DNA of 64,000 nt from Diospyros lotus (GCF_014633365.1 NC_068344.1:9811669-9875668), one strand, 5' to 3'. Positions 1 to 12,039 are shown, numbered from the stretch's first letter. The notes: generated by a model not told the origin, from the letters alone. Numbers and translations are program-made.

Positions 1-198
1 CTAACTGGTATGTCCAGTGTCACTCAAAATTGTTCGTGATAATTTCTTGCCATTTTGACATTCAAAATGATCTTCTCGGTTAGCATCCGTAACCGATAAT
101 TTCTAAATCTCAAAATTAATAATCCCTAGGTCTCCAAATCATTATTCCCTAAACCTCCAAGTAGAGTTTTTAGGTTCTGAATCAATTCCTATGTAAAT
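1..198 (-). mobile_element. Leader of minus-strand gypsy element (distal part)
   Basis: This is the untranslated leader of the gypsy element whose 5' LTR lies at 3854-5966, read on the minus strand. It carries the phrase 'aataatccctaggtctcc' that recurs near the primer site at about 3742-3760, so leader sequence flanks both sides of the inserted copia LTR. No coding frame is visible. The body of the element lies beyond the left window edge. Confidence 0.45.
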
Positions 199-1795
199 TG
201 TTGTATCATATTTTTTTATATATGAGAAAATGTATTTGATGAAAAACCTATCTTAAAATGAAAAATCTTTATGTGAAATTCATATTTCAAAATAAGATTT
301 TCATATTTCGAAACATGCATGAATATTGTTTGGCGCGAATGTTCAAATGTTTGAAAAATCCAAAGTTCATGCATCATGTTTCAAAATTTAGTTTCTATGT
401 TTCAAAACATCATTCTGCTATGTTTTTATACCTGTTTCGAAATGCCTTTTGATAAGGTTTAAATGTTTGTTAAGCTTACATGGTATATTTCAAAACCTAT
501 TTGATATATAAGCATATGTTTCGAAACCTCTAACAATTCTGTCAGCGGAGCATTTAAAATTTGAGTTGCATATGTTTTGAAATAAGTTTTTGAAGTATGT
601 TTCAAAACATCCGACTCTGTCAATAGAATATTTCAAAACCTGAGATGCTTTTGCTTTTCATTCTCTTTATATTCAAAAGTTTTTTAAAAAAGCTTACTTT
701 TTATTTAATCTTCATACTCCATAATTTCAAATTCAAATTTTGTAAGTGGAGAACAAAACAAAATCATAAGTGGGTATAAAGCATTGTCTCCTATTCATTC
801 TGTCTGTAAGTGCATAAGCAGCTATAAAGGCTAGATGTTTTGAAACATGTGATGTATATTTCGAAACCTTAGTGTAAAAGTGTGTTGTTTCGAAATCAAT
901 AAAGTGTGTTTCGAAACCTACTTTAACATCTTGTCTCTAATGATTATAATTACCCAAAATTCTATTTCTTAGTATATATATCAGTTCTTTGAAGACAAGA
1001 AGCATCACTTACAAGCACATACACGAGAACACACATACAAGAGACACAAGCTACATACTCAAGCACTTGTGAACGAAATCTTTTTGACAAGCTCTCAAAG
1101 AAGATCCATTCAATCAATCCTTGATATGCATTGTGGTGTGAGAAGGAGAAATAAATTGAAACTGACGTCTCATCCTTCTAAGCTCTTCTCACCTCAAACC
1201 AAGAGATTTGTACAGCCATTTGGTAAGGTATCTCATTACATTAAATCAATTGGACTGTAAAAGATAGGTTTTATTTATCTTGTTATTGGCTGTAAGGTTT
1301 GAGTTTAGCCTTAAAACTCATTGTGGTGTAAGGTTTGAGTTGAGCCATAAAAATTCATCATGTACAAGGTTTTAGGGTGAACCGTGGTAAAACCCTTATT
1401 GTGCTTGATCACTAGTGAAAGTGATTGTGTTTGAAAATCCTTCAAGTAGGTAAGCTTGAAGGTAGTGGACTAGGCGGGGTGCCGAATCACTATAAATCTC
1501 GTGTGCATTTGCTTTACTATTTTACTTCCTTATTCTCATTGTTCATGCTTTCAAAGGAAACGTTTTCAAAAGTTAAAAGTTTCAAAATAAGCAAAATAGA
1601 GAGGAAGATTTTGAAACATATCATAATAGGTTTCGAAACATACTTAACAGAAAGGTTGATTTCGAAACATACTTAACGAAAGGTTGATTTAAAAACAAAC
1701 TCCTTGATATTTTGAAACATAGTGTTCTGCAAACAATAGGTCTTTAATCTATCCAAGAATTTACCCTTAATCCCAATTCACCCTCCTCTTGGGAT
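199..1795 (+). mobile_element. SIRE-like Ty1/copia LTR (interrupted near its 3' end)
   Basis: An LTR-like block starting with tgttgtatca. It has a TATA box at 973-980, a transcript-leader-like stretch just after it, the phrase 'gccgaatcactataaatc' near 1482-1500, and the ending 'caattcaccctcctcttggg'. This order is characteristic of SIRE/Maximus LTRs. Only the last few bases continue after the hAT insertion, at about 3711-3722. No copia PBS or coding region follows, so it is probably a solo LTR. I could not find a clean 5-bp target duplication. About eighteen variants of the palindrome TTTCGAAA are scattered through it. The 63- to 83-codon frames inside are chance. Confidence 0.7.
973..980 (+). 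promoter_or_regulatory. TATA box of SIRE-like LTR
   Basis: The stretch tatatata sits in the expected place in the LTR, 30-40 bases before a leader-like sequence rich in 'cacaag' and 'acacac'. This is the likely former transcription start of the copia LTR. Confidence 0.5.
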
Positions 1796-2267
1796 TAGGG
1801 GTGAGCAGTATTTCGGTTTAATTGAACCGATCGAACCGATCGGTTCGGTTCGGTTATTTATGTTGGAAGTGACCGGTTCGATTTAAAGGAGCGAAATCGA
1901 GCGGTTCGGTTTAGAGGTTCGATTTTCTCGGCCGTTTACCCGAAGAAACCGAACCGACCGATATATTAAACGACGTCGTTTTGTATATTTAGAAACGACG
2001 TCGTTTTGCGTCAATCCCCCCCAACCCAGCCTTTAGTCGGTTCGTCCGCGCGGCCAATACCCTAACCCAATTTCAGAGATGTGAGAGCTAGAGAGCGAAA
2101 CCCTAACCCTAACCATTTCGAACCCCGATCGTCGTCGACGTGTCGTCGTTATCGTCGTCCGTCGCCCTCAGTAGTCGATTCCTTCGTCGCCTCCGTTGTC
2201 CCGGACTCCCGGCCCGTCCGTCGCCTCGCACAGCCACAGGTGAGTCTCTGATCGGCCATCGCCTCTC

Positions 2268-2300
<33 letters not shown>

Positions 2301-3702
2301 TAGTTAACTAACTTAACTTTGTTTTTGGTTATGCTCAGAGCTGACGCTGAGTCGCCGACTGGCCACTGTCTATCCATCGTCTCCTCTGTCCGCGACTCCG
2401 CATCCACCACACCACGCCTAGGTATTTTTTCATTTTTTTTTTTCGTTTGTTTTGAATCTTTTGATATGGCTATATATGCTACTCAACTTTGTCTGTACAC
2501 TGTTTGTCCCAATCAATTTTGGGTTTTTTCGTTTTGGTTTTCTTTTGGTTTTAATTAAATGATTTCTTCTTGGCATTATGGCATCAATCCATTTTTTTTC
2601 TACTGTCGGGTGTCAGCTACTTATGGTTTGTTTCAAGACCCCAAAATAGAGGACCTGCTGGTTGCATTTCTATTTCTATTTCGATGAGGCCCCCCCCATA
2701 CCTAATTAATGAATTAGTTGTTTACGACGCGGGATTAATTCATTCAATCTGGCCGTTGCTTAATTGCAAATATTAATGAAGGCTGTGTTGAGATTACCTA
2801 ATTTTTAGTTAATTAGTTGATTCTGGTAGGGTTAGTTTCTGCTGTTATTTCTGTTTAACTGATTAGTTAAGTTGTTACTGTTTCTGTTATTTGCATCCTA
2901 TTCTGTTTTCTCGAACTCAATATAAAAGCGAGACATGGGTATGTACTTAAAAATTGCTAGTGATGCTGTCTTGAAACAACTTCGACAAAGGAGCTACTAT
3001 CTGATGTTTTTTCAAAACTACAATTGCAGGCATCTGCAGTGACTTTACTAACCAGGCTGGGCTTGGCATGCTTGAATAAAGTTCTTGATGAAGAGGGTTG
3101 AAAGATTCTATTTTCAGAATTCTCCAAGATCATGCAACAAGTACAACTTATACATGTGTTCTTGGTTTAGTTTAATTTGCCAATTCTGTTTCTGTGTCCA
3201 ACACGCCTATCAATTCTCTTGCTCTCTCCCTCCCGTTTGATCATTAAAACATCCAACTGTTAATTTCCATGATGGCGATTTGCCTATTTCACTACAGGGG
3301 TAACTTACATCACTATGTGATATATTAACATGTAATGGATTGGCTGCATTTTTTTTTCCTCAGGTTTCGAAACTAATTTGAATTAGTTGGAGCTATTTTA
3401 TTTTCCCTCAATTTGCCAAGCTGAATGCAACTTGGTGCTTTGATCTATCGGTTATTTTGTGTATTATCGGTTCGGTTTTTCGGTTATGTCGATTTTGTGT
3501 ATAATCGGTTTGGTTTTTTCGATTTTTTTGTGTATAATCGGTTTGGTTAACTTAAATTCAGTGTCGGTTTGTTCGGGTTCGGTTAAATCAGTTAGTATAG
3601 TATTTCGGTTCGGTTCGGTTCAGTTTTACACTTTAAAACGGTTCAGTTCGGTTCGTTAGAAAATAGCCGGTTCGGTTCGGTTAAACCGAATGCTCACCCC
3701 TA
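1796..3702. mobile_element. Non-autonomous hAT transposon with perfect 8-bp target duplication
   Basis: The element begins taggggtgagca and ends with the exact inverted copy tgctcaccccta. It is flanked by identical 8-bp direct repeats cttgggat (1788-1795 and 3703-3710), the hAT signature. Both ends carry dense GGTTCGGTT-type subterminal repeats, the usual sites for hAT transposase. The 1.9-kb interior has no transposase frame. It has exon-like GC-rich blocks with good splice signals: donor after 'cagccacag' near 2240, acceptor 'gctcag' near 2338, donor after 'cacgcctag' near 2420, and acceptor 'aattgcag' near 3029. I read this as an untranslated 5' region of a lost transposase gene or a captured host fragment. 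It sits inside the SIRE-like LTR and is younger than it. Confidence 0.88.
2271..2299. repeat. (GT)n microsatellite
   Basis: About fourteen GT units directly after an exon-like donor inside the hAT interior. Confidence 0.95.
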
Positions 3703-3839
3703 CTTGGGATATATTTTCCATCATTTGAAGCTAATATCAATCAATAATCCCTAAGTCTCCAAGTATAGTTTTTAAGCTCTATGAATCCATGATCTTTCAA
3801 TAGTCCCCTTAAATCTACAATTTGGGTTTTACTACTTTC

Positions 3840-3851
3840 GCTCTAATACCA
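3840..3851 (-). promoter_or_regulatory. Primer binding site of minus-strand gypsy element
   Basis: On the minus strand this reads tggtattagagc, one base from the usual plant initiator tRNA-Met primer site (tggtatcagagc). It lies two bases from the LTR edge at 3854 and shows that the element runs leftwards out of the window. Confidence 0.75.
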
Positions 3852-3853
3852 AC

Positions 3854-4948
3854 TATAACACCCCACTTTCTCGGGTGTTATAACTTCGAAAATTTCGGGC
3901 TATTTTTTTTTTTTTTTTCAAGAAACAATCTCAACATAACACAAAACTCTCAAAATTTTCATCTACTCAACTAGCATGAGACTCATACATCATATAAGCT
4001 AGGCTAGATACTTAATTAATAGGGGAAAACAAGAATCAAACCTTAATTGTAACATTAACCATAAATAAGGTTATATATCATTATCCTTCAATACGTTCAG
4101 AATTCAAAGTAACAGAACTTAAATACATAAGTTACATAAACATATAGCCAATACATCATGCACTTCTACCAAGTGCCATTAATGTTCCTTCTATGCTCAC
4201 TTTTGCTATAATTTTATCTGGAACGTTTGAATATTCCAGCGACAAAGTCCAATTAGATGCTGAATCATCTAAATAATGGTATAAAAGTCATATTTCGTGC
4301 ATGTATGCAAAATGCAAAAGGTCCTCATTCTTTTCGTTTGAGCCAATGAGGCATTAACCACACTTTATTGTTACTCTATATTTTTACAACCTCCTTACCA
4401 GGCCAAGGTGTATGGGAGCACCTGTGGTAGAGTGGCGATGCCTGTCTGTACTCTCAAACATATGCGATGCATGACCAATAATATCATCGTGAACATAAGC
4501 ATATTTCATCATCATGACATGTGAATACAAACTACGTGATGTATAGATATCAAGGCATATCAATATGTTAAACAGTTTGTGGAGCGTACTTGTATATACG
4601 AATCATACTGATTTGTAGGGCATACTAATCCCAAACATTCATAGACCAAATTCTTGCATAAAATAGGCTAAGTTTGGATAGAACCACTTACTTTGACTTA
4701 GTCTCTCAGGCTTTCTCGATATTCGTGTCTTCACATCAAAATGTGTGCCTGAATAATTTATTGGCTTCAGGCATACTCCTCTAGCCCCAAATTAATTTTT
4801 AGAATTTTTTGAAGTTTTTCAAAAGCTTTTCCCAATTTTCTCCATTTTCCCCCTCATTTTTCCCTATTTTCCTTTTTCTTTCTTTTTTTTTTCTTTTTCT
4901 TTCTTTTCCTTTATTCTTTTCTTTCTTCTTCCTCCTTCCTCATTCTTC

Positions 4949-4990
<42 letters not shown>

Positions 4991-5966
4991 TCACACGCAA
5001 CATCGCCAACCACCTAGGCTCACCACCGCTCACCACCACCAGTCACCCGCGCACCACCGCAACCATCATCGCGACTGTTACCGACCGTCGCCACTCACCA
5101 TCTAACCACAACAATAGCTCCATTGCTAACACACCAGATGCCAACCACCATCGCCGCCACTACCCTTGCTTCTATCGTCGTTTGAACCACCATGAGCACA
5201 CAACAACCTTCTCCTACTGTTATTCGCTGCCTACCTTACGCACAGCCTTGGCCGCTGTTTGCTTTATTTGCCATCTTCTTCCTTTTCACTCATCTCTCTC
5301 TCTCTCAATCTTTCCTTCCCATTTGCCTCTCAAGATCCATCCAATTTATAGCCTTTCCACTGACTTCACTGCCTTGGCCATCACTCTTGTATATAAATAT
5401 TATATCTACAATCTTCCTTGGCCAAGAAGCTTGGATGCAACAACTTAGCCACCACGCTTGTATATACATATATATATATTATATATTATGTAATATGATA
5501 ATTACACATTAAACCCCAAATTTCTTCTTTATTTTTTTGGGTATTTTTTCTAATTGCAATTACACTCTCAAACATTAAATTAATTTGCATTATGATATTT
5601 AAAATCTAAAATTATTAACTCCAAGTTACTCAATAAGTACAACTTCGTCTTTGCATTCTCACAGGACCTTTGTTTTATCCTAAAACCATTTCAGGGTTAA
5701 TTCTTACATAAAATTGGAGCCCCCTCGGTGTCTCATTGACTTTCTGGAGGTCCCTTACGACCATTTGATTTTTCAAGCTATATCTTAGTTATATCGAAAA
5801 TTATCTCCGTTTTGATTACTTTCAGTATCATAAATCTCGTCTCGAGATGCTCGTCAGTCTAATATCATTTTTCCTAGATATCCAAGGTCCAAGGCATTCC
5901 CTGCAATTGCATTTGCACCCCAAGATAAATTACACTTAAGTCCTTTAAAAATTCTCGGGTATTACA
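3854..5966 (-). mobile_element. 5' LTR of chromovirus-type gypsy element
   Basis: A 2.1-kb LTR on the minus strand, starting tgtaatacccgag at 5966 and ending ggggtgttata at 3854 (TG end decayed to TA in window orientation). Relatives of the same broad family occur at 7178-9513, 9514-12034 and 24162-29037; all share a pyrimidine-rich tract, a dinucleotide repeat and 'gcatactcctYtagccccaaatta' wording. A minus-strand TATA box (ctataaatt, about 5342-5350) is present. It was inserted in the LTR of another gypsy element, which continues at 5967. Protein frames inside, including the Ser/Thr/His-rich ones near 4809-5512, are low-complexity artefacts. Confidence 0.75.
4952..4988. repeat. (CA)n microsatellite
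   Basis: About eighteen CA units inside the LTR, next to a long C/T-rich tract (4810-4950). Confidence 0.95.
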
Positions 5967-6050
5967 CCCAGTCCCATCACCCTACAAATGCATGACGCAT
6001 TTCCAGGAGGACCTCTCCTTCTATATAAGTCAGCTTTCCCTAGATGTCAG
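5967..6050 (+). mobile_element. Fragment of Tat-type gypsy 5' LTR
   Basis: This matches the promoter part of the LTR at about 15925-16012: 'cccatcaccctacaaatgca', then 'tttccaggaggacctctcc' and 'ctatataagtcagct', including the TATA box at 6022-6028. Its upstream half was separated by insertion of the LTR at 3854-5966 and lies outside the window. Similarity to the downstream LTR stops near 6050, where the sequence joins the antisense gene directly. Everything from primer site to the end of pol has therefore been deleted. Confidence 0.7.
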
Positions 6051-6055
6051 GTTTT

Positions 6056-7172
6056 TTTCGATGGTCCCAGCTCGGGCCGACAACCTACGATCCCAACTCG
6101 ACAACCATGACTAGTTGCTAATCTGAGCCTGTGACTTCCTAATTCAGACCCGACAACCTTACTTTGGCCTTAACCCGATGCCTCTTCACCGGAAGTGGAT
6201 CCTTCTCAGCAATGATCATCTCTTCTGCTGCCACCACGGGTGTGAACTCATTAAGGGCCATCGGAGGGTCTAACCAAGAAGAGGTAGACTTTTCTAGCAG
6301 AGCAGGGGCCCGACTAGTATACTTGTCGACCGACTTAGCACGAGAAAAGGCAGGGGCCTTGCCAGCAACCTTCCCAGCGGACTCAATGACCAGCCCAGTA
6401 CTCGAGGCACATACTTTCTTATCTTCAGTGCATCATTTTATTTCATCAACAGTCAATCTCGACGCCATATCATCTGAAAAAGTGAAAGCAAGTGTAAGCA
6501 TTTGAAGACAAATATCAAACAAAGAAAGACGAAAGAAACCTACGTATATACCTGGCTAACTCCCTCCAATCACCCTCGAGCTTGATAAGCTTCGAGGCTT
6601 TGAGAGTCTTGGGGGAAAAGGTTAAAATATCCGCAAAGGCTTGGTCCTCAAAGCTTAGGCTCTCGTATTTAACCTCGGCATCCGAGAATGTGCTCTGCTT
6701 GCGTTGCCAAAATAAGGGATATTTCGGATAGCCCTGGACGTCCAGAAAGAAAGAAAGTTGGCTCTTTGTTGAAGCCACCTTAAAGAAACCCTCTTTGAAG
6801 TTCTTATAGGAGTTGTCGAAGGCCTTCAACATATTTTTCCCTGGGACATCGCTTAGAGAGACCCAACTACCATTGCTTGCCCTTTTCCACTGGAAGAAGT
6901 GGAGGAATGCTGCCAAGCTTACCTCCCGACCAAGAAAACCACACAGTATCTCAAATGCTCTCATAAAGCCCCAGTTGTTGGGATGCAGTTGGGTTGGGGC
7001 AATGTTTAAAAACGTCAAGGCCAAGCTCTAAAACTCATTCAATGGGAGTTGCAACTCGAGATAGGAGAAGAAAGTCTTGTACATAAAGATGAACCAGGCA
7101 TCGGAAGCCTGGCCTAGCTCCATTCTCTGCCCGGCATGCTCGACATACAAATAACTCCTCCTTGTTGGTAGT
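6056..7172 (-). pseudogene. Antisense Transposase_28 (PF04195)-type gene of a Tat gypsy element, main part
   Basis: A minus-strand gene remnant. The longest clean frame (7024-6515, 169 residues) contains QLHPNNWGFMRAFEILC, then SWVSLSDVPGK and NFKEGFFKV. These match the 'putative gypsy-type transposon' domain PF04195, which in plants is often encoded antisense between pol and the 3' LTR of Tat elements (gene23 of Grande is the known parallel). Upstream, DAWFIFMYKTFFSY continues the domain after a frameshift and a stop. A likely 78-bp intron (6551-6474; donor ag/gtatat, acceptor tttttcag) separates a second coding block, MASRLTVDEIK, ending in a stop, then Lys/Ala/Ser-rich sequence down to about 6060. 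The function of the family is unknown. The 5' parts of the gene are at 12040-12230 and 14835-15115. Confidence 0.72.
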
Positions 7173-7177
7173 TATAA
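7168..7177. repeat. Left target duplications of two nested LTRs
   Basis: gtagt (7168-7172) is repeated exactly at 12035-12039 and brackets the plus-strand LTR. tataa (7173-7177) matches the first five bases of that same LTR (tgtaa, 9514-9518) with one G-to-A change, and is the duplication made by the minus-strand LTR 7178-9513. The arrangement is flush to the base. Confidence 0.78.
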
Positions 7178-9513
7178 TGTAACACCTTACTTTCTCGGGC
7201 GTGTTATAACTTAGGACAATTCTGGGATAATAATTTTTTTCCTTCAAAACTAATGCTAAACCATATCATTCCTTATATCCATCCCAAATTTTCATACATT
7301 TATCTCGAAAGAGAATTATCCTAAACATGAAATGTGAAAGCTAGAATCGAATCTTAACTTTAACATTAACCATAAATAAGGTTATACATCATCATTTCTC
7401 AAAACGTGCAGAATTCAAAGTAGTAGAATTTAAATACATGGGTTACATAACATACAATTAATTTATCATGCACTTTGCTAAGTGCAATTTCATGCCTCAT
7501 TTATTCTCGTTTCCGCTACAATCTTCATTTAAAACGTTTGAATATTCCAAGGGAAAGTCCAAGTTAGATGATGAATCATCTAATTAAGTAAGGGAACAAT
7601 AAACATATTTAGTGCATTGATGCAATATGTAAAATTTTATCATTCCTTTAGTTTGAGTCGACTGCACCCAATTGTTGCTCCCCGTTTTTATAGTCTCCTT
7701 ACCAGGCTGAGGTGTATGGATGCACACTTGGTAGAGCAGCGGTGCTAGTTCATAATCCCAAACCCTGTACAATATATGACCAATAATATCATCATGAATG
7801 TATGCACATTTCATCATAGCATGTAAATGCAATCTACAAGACATATTCACATCAAAACATGACAACATGATAAAACCATTTACATAAAATCGGGTTTTGG
7901 GTCGAACCACTTACAAATCAAGCCTTTTTCATAACACTAAATCTAGTCGAATAGTACCACTTACCTTAAACATATCTCGTGTCAGGCTTCAAACGTACTC
8001 AATTCAAAACCTCAACATACTCTGACCATCATATTTATTCAAGAATATTAATATTCTATTTTTCCTAATTTCGTCATAATTTTCCTCTATTTCTTCATAT
8101 TTTTCCTCGATAAATCCAAACTAAATATTCTGCATATATTTTCTCAAATATTAATCTATAACAATTCATAAAATAACTTTTCTAATTTTCTAAATTTTTT
8201 TAGAAAATTTTACTCACCCTAATTTAGCCTCTTAGGCTTTCTCGATATGCGGGCCTTGACCTCGAAATGCGTGCCCAATCAATTTCCTGATTTTGGGCAT
8301 ACTCCTTTATCCCCAAATTAGTTCCTAGAATTTTTTGAGAACATTTCCTTATTTTTCTCCATTTTTTTCTTTTTTCTTCTTTTTCTTTTTCTTCCCTTCC
8401 TCCTCCCTTCTTCTTCTTCCTTGCTACTCCTACAACGCACACACAACCACCAACCAGCTCCTGCCCGTGCCATCCGCCAGCTCCTGCCGCCATCACCAGC
8501 TGCCGCCGGCCTTACAAGACCTCGTCAGTCTTGTCACACTCCCCAGTGGCACCGCGACTGCTGCCCAGTGCTGCTTCACCGACCAACCATGCTGCTTGTG
8601 GCCACCGTTGTTGCCGCTAGCTGCGGCCAACATTGGTTGCCTCTCGGCCACCAAACACAGGCCAAATGGCCGTCTCCGGCCACTGCTTCCTCTCGATCTC
8701 TCCATCTCCTCGCTGCCTCTTCTGATCGACCGTTTGCTTCCTCTTCATCGCTACTTGCTTGCCGCCACCGCCTCCTTTTCTAATTTTGTTCTTCCTCCTT
8801 TCCATTTCTCTTAATTTCTCCTTTTAGAGCCATTTCCACCTACTCCCCTAACATGGCCATTCCTTCTTGTGTGAAGAGCACCCCTTGAAGCCATGTTGTT
8901 GCAGAGGCATGGGGTTGCAGGGCATGACTGCCCATACATATATATATAATTATATATTATATTATAATAATAGAAAAATTACACTTTTAAATCTCAAATT
9001 CTATCTCTATTTCACTTGTGCAATTCCCTAATTGCAAATATACCCTCAAACGCCAGATTAATTTCATTACGATATTGAAAATACAATATTAATAATTCAA
9101 TACTTACTCGATAAGGATGATTTCGTCTTTGCACTTTCATCGAGCCTTTATTTCATCCTGAAACCACTTTAGAGTTAATCCTTACAAAAAATCGGAGCGC
9201 CTTCAAGATTTCGTTGACTTCCCAGAAGTCCCCTTCGACAATTCGATTTTTCAGCCCAAATCTTAGTTGTATTTTAGTTGTACCGACAATTGTTTCTGAT
9301 CCAATTTCTTTTGATGCCATAAATCCTATCTCGAAACACTCATCGAAACCATATCATTTTCCTTAGATATTTACAATCCGGGGTATTCCCTATAGTTGAT
9401 TCAGTACTTATAACTATAAGAAATTATACTTAAGTTCATAATCTTTTGATAATTTCACCTATGACCCAAGTTAAAATTACTCTTGAGCCCTTTAGAAAAT
9501 CTGGGATATTACA
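7178..9513 (-). mobile_element. Solo gypsy LTR (minus), inserted 5 bp into the next LTR
   Basis: A 2.3-kb LTR with tg...ca ends (tgtaacacc ... ggatattaca in window orientation), related to the LTR at 3854-5966: both share 'ctttctcggg' near the end and the 'cagaattcaaagtag' block. No primer site, polypurine tract or coding region adjoins it. The near-perfect duplication shows it landed five bases inside the start of the LTR at 9514. The frames at 8335-8814 and their antisense partners are C/T-rich low-complexity sequence, not genes. Confidence 0.78.
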
Positions 9514-10070
9514 TGTAATACCCAGTATTCCATGGTGTTGGAAAAGATGTGATTTCCATTTATTTTGTTAAAGGACCTTGAGTGGTCCAGAGAGTCCAAA
9601 AAGTTGGCTTTGGAAAATAATTAATAAAATTATCAAATCAATGACAGGGAATACCTTGGGACAGGGATGTCCAGGAAATAGGGCATGAGATTGGCGAGCG
9701 TCTTGAGGTGAGGTTAATGATGCTAAAAGCATTCAAACCGAGAATAGTTTTCAGAATAATTTTTGTATAAGGCCGAATTATTGACTGTATTGAATGGTTA
9801 TAAGGGACCTCTGGGAAGTTGAGGGTACCCTAGGAGTGGTCCGATTTTGTGAGTGAGTCAAAGCTAAAGCATTTTCGGGTGGAATAAAGGTCCTGTGCAG
9901 GCGCAGGGACAAAATTGACTTTATTGAGTAAAGTTGGTTATTAATTTTGGAGAAATTAAGAATTTAAGTGGCTTAATGTAATTAATTTAAGGCTTTGAGG
10001 GTCCAAGCGCAATTATTAAAATTCTTAAGTGAAATTAATAAGATTAATAAGGGGGTAAATGTGTGATATG

Positions 10071-10105
<35 letters not shown>

Positions 10106-12034
10106 CTGTGTGTGTGCGCGCGCGCACGTGTGAATGGCTTGGAGGCTAAGTTTTAAACAGTGAATTTAAAATCAAAATGAGAGAAATAGATTAGGGCTCA
10201 AGAAAGATCTTTGGTCGAGAGAATGCGCGCACGCGAGAGAGAGATCGTAAGAAAGTTGGCTGATCGTTTGGCCAATTATTGGCCGGTGGTGCGACCTAAA
10301 GCATCGGCAATAGTGGTGGCCTAGAAGAGAAGCGACGAGCAGCAGCCATGGTGGTTCGACATCGTGCAAGGAAAGGCCGATCGGTGGCCGACAAAGCTAG
10401 AAGCTGTTGGAGGCGGCCATAGCGAGCGCCGACTGAGGCCGCCTTGGCCGGCCGATGGTGCTGGTTTTGACTGAAGCAGGACAACATTGGAGGCTATTAC
10501 AGCTGCGATGAAGGAGCTGACGACAATGGTTATGCGACAATCAAGGGTGATCGGTAGCTAGCTAGCAGGCAGCGGAGGCAGTTGAAAGAGGCTAGGCAAT
10601 GGCCAGTGGTTGGTGGCTAGCGCGCAAGAGCAGGTGCCACTATGCGCATGTGCGAGAGGAAGAAGAATGAGATGAAGGAAAAGGAAAAAGAAAAAAAAAA
10701 GAAGAGAAAAAGAAAATCTGGAAATAGAGAAAAAATAGGGTAAAATGCTAGAAAAATTCCAAAAAATTGAAAAAGCTCTGGAAATTATTTTTGGGCTCGA
10801 GGATCATGCCAAAGGCTAAAAAATGGAATTTGGGCACAAGGTGGCAGCTAAGGAGGCAACGCTAGTATAGGCGTTTGGCCGAATTTCTCTTCTAGATTGG
10901 TAAGGTAAAATTAATTATTTTTTTCTAGTTAATTGCATTATGTGAGATAATGTAGAATAAGGGTTGGTTGGATTAAACCCTTGGTTGGGGTTTTTTGAAA
11001 ATTGTTGATGAGTAGTTTTTGCAATGTATGGCAAAAACATAGGCTTGGATTAGTTTCTGATGTAGTTGTGATTTTGTGTGATGGCATCTATGTTCTACAG
11101 AGAAGGCGATGATCCTAGAAGAGCTCAAAGATCAGCTTGAAATTTTGCTCTTAGGAGAAGAGGCTTCGATCCAGGTAAGGAATGGCCCTAAGGGTGGCGA
11201 CCTTACAAATGTCTGGTAAAATTGATAAATATATGTTTGTGCATGTTCTATAGGTGGTCTAGTGGAGTCCTATGGCCATGGGAGAGACTAGATGCATGCT
11301 AAGGGTAATATGTGAGGTTAATGCTTTAAACAGGTGCGTTCGGAGGGCAGTGATGCCTCGCCATTCATGCATACTTACTTGTCATTGCATCTCATATATT
11401 ATTTTGTTTACATTCATTTGCACCCTTACTGAGTTGTTGTGACTCATGAGGTTTTATCTAGTGTTGTAGATGTTCCGAGTCCAATGCAAGCAGGGATGAT
11501 GTCAAGAGAATGGAGTGGCGACTAGCGATGTTACCCAAGCTTTGTATGCTGCATATGTTATGTATATATATTCTTGTGTATTGAATGTATATGTTGTTGG
11601 GCACTGGATGGTATACAGATTGTTGTAATTAGCATAGTGTAGCTGTGCTTATGAGATTTATTGTTATAAGTGGCTGTGGTTTGGGTGAGCCAAGATTGTG
11701 ATTGTGTGAGGTTTGATATGGAATTTCTCGTAAATCCCCAGTACTCAGCAGATTTGTGTTATGTTGTTTTGTGTGCCTGGGTCACCTTTGGCTTGTTGTG
11801 AGGCGAGTAAAGAAAGGTGAAGCTCACTCAGGTTTCAGGTCCCGTTCCACTGTATTTCCTTTAATTATTTTGGGACCAATCTCTTGAGTAGAACGAAGAG
11901 AACGATGAAGTCTAGTCTCCACCTAGGGCGTTTCTTATTGAAACATAGTTTATCCCTTCAGTTATTAGCCTGGTGAGTGAGTAATCCGGTCGATTATTCA
12001 CTAGTGATACCTGTAGGTGGGAGCGGTCGTCACA
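9514..12034 (+). mobile_element. Solo gypsy LTR (plus) with 5-bp target duplication gtagt
   Basis: It begins tgtaatacccag and ends gcggtcgtcaca, 2.5 kb, in the opposite orientation to its neighbour. It contains a dinucleotide-repeat block, an A/G-rich tract near 10660-10760 and the 'cttactgagttgttgtgactca' type phrase near 11427, as in Tekay/Del-like LTRs. No PBS follows. Together with the LTR at 7178 it splits the antisense Transposase_28 gene: the protein reads CGNYQQGG across the join when the insert is ignored. Confidence 0.8.
10071..10124. repeat. Compound microsatellite (CA)n(TA)n(TG)n(CG)n
   Basis: Four adjoining dinucleotide blocks in the plus-strand LTR. Alternating purine-pyrimidine throughout, so capable of Z-DNA-like structure in principle. 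Confidence 0.9.
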
Positions 12035-12039
12035 GTAGT

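Noticed and set aside
2100..2115. Telomere-type repeats (ccctaaccctaacc)
   Set aside because: Only two units, in an exon-like leader inside the hAT; not a telomeric tract.
8335..8814. 159-codon frame rich in Phe, Ser and Leu, with overlapping antisense frames
   Set aside because: Lies in the C/T-rich tract and its flanks within an LTR; composition-driven, no domain.
7178..12034. Head-to-head LTRs as an autointegration product of one element
   Set aside because: The two LTRs are clearly different subfamilies, and the two separate target duplications explain the arrangement as sequential insertions.
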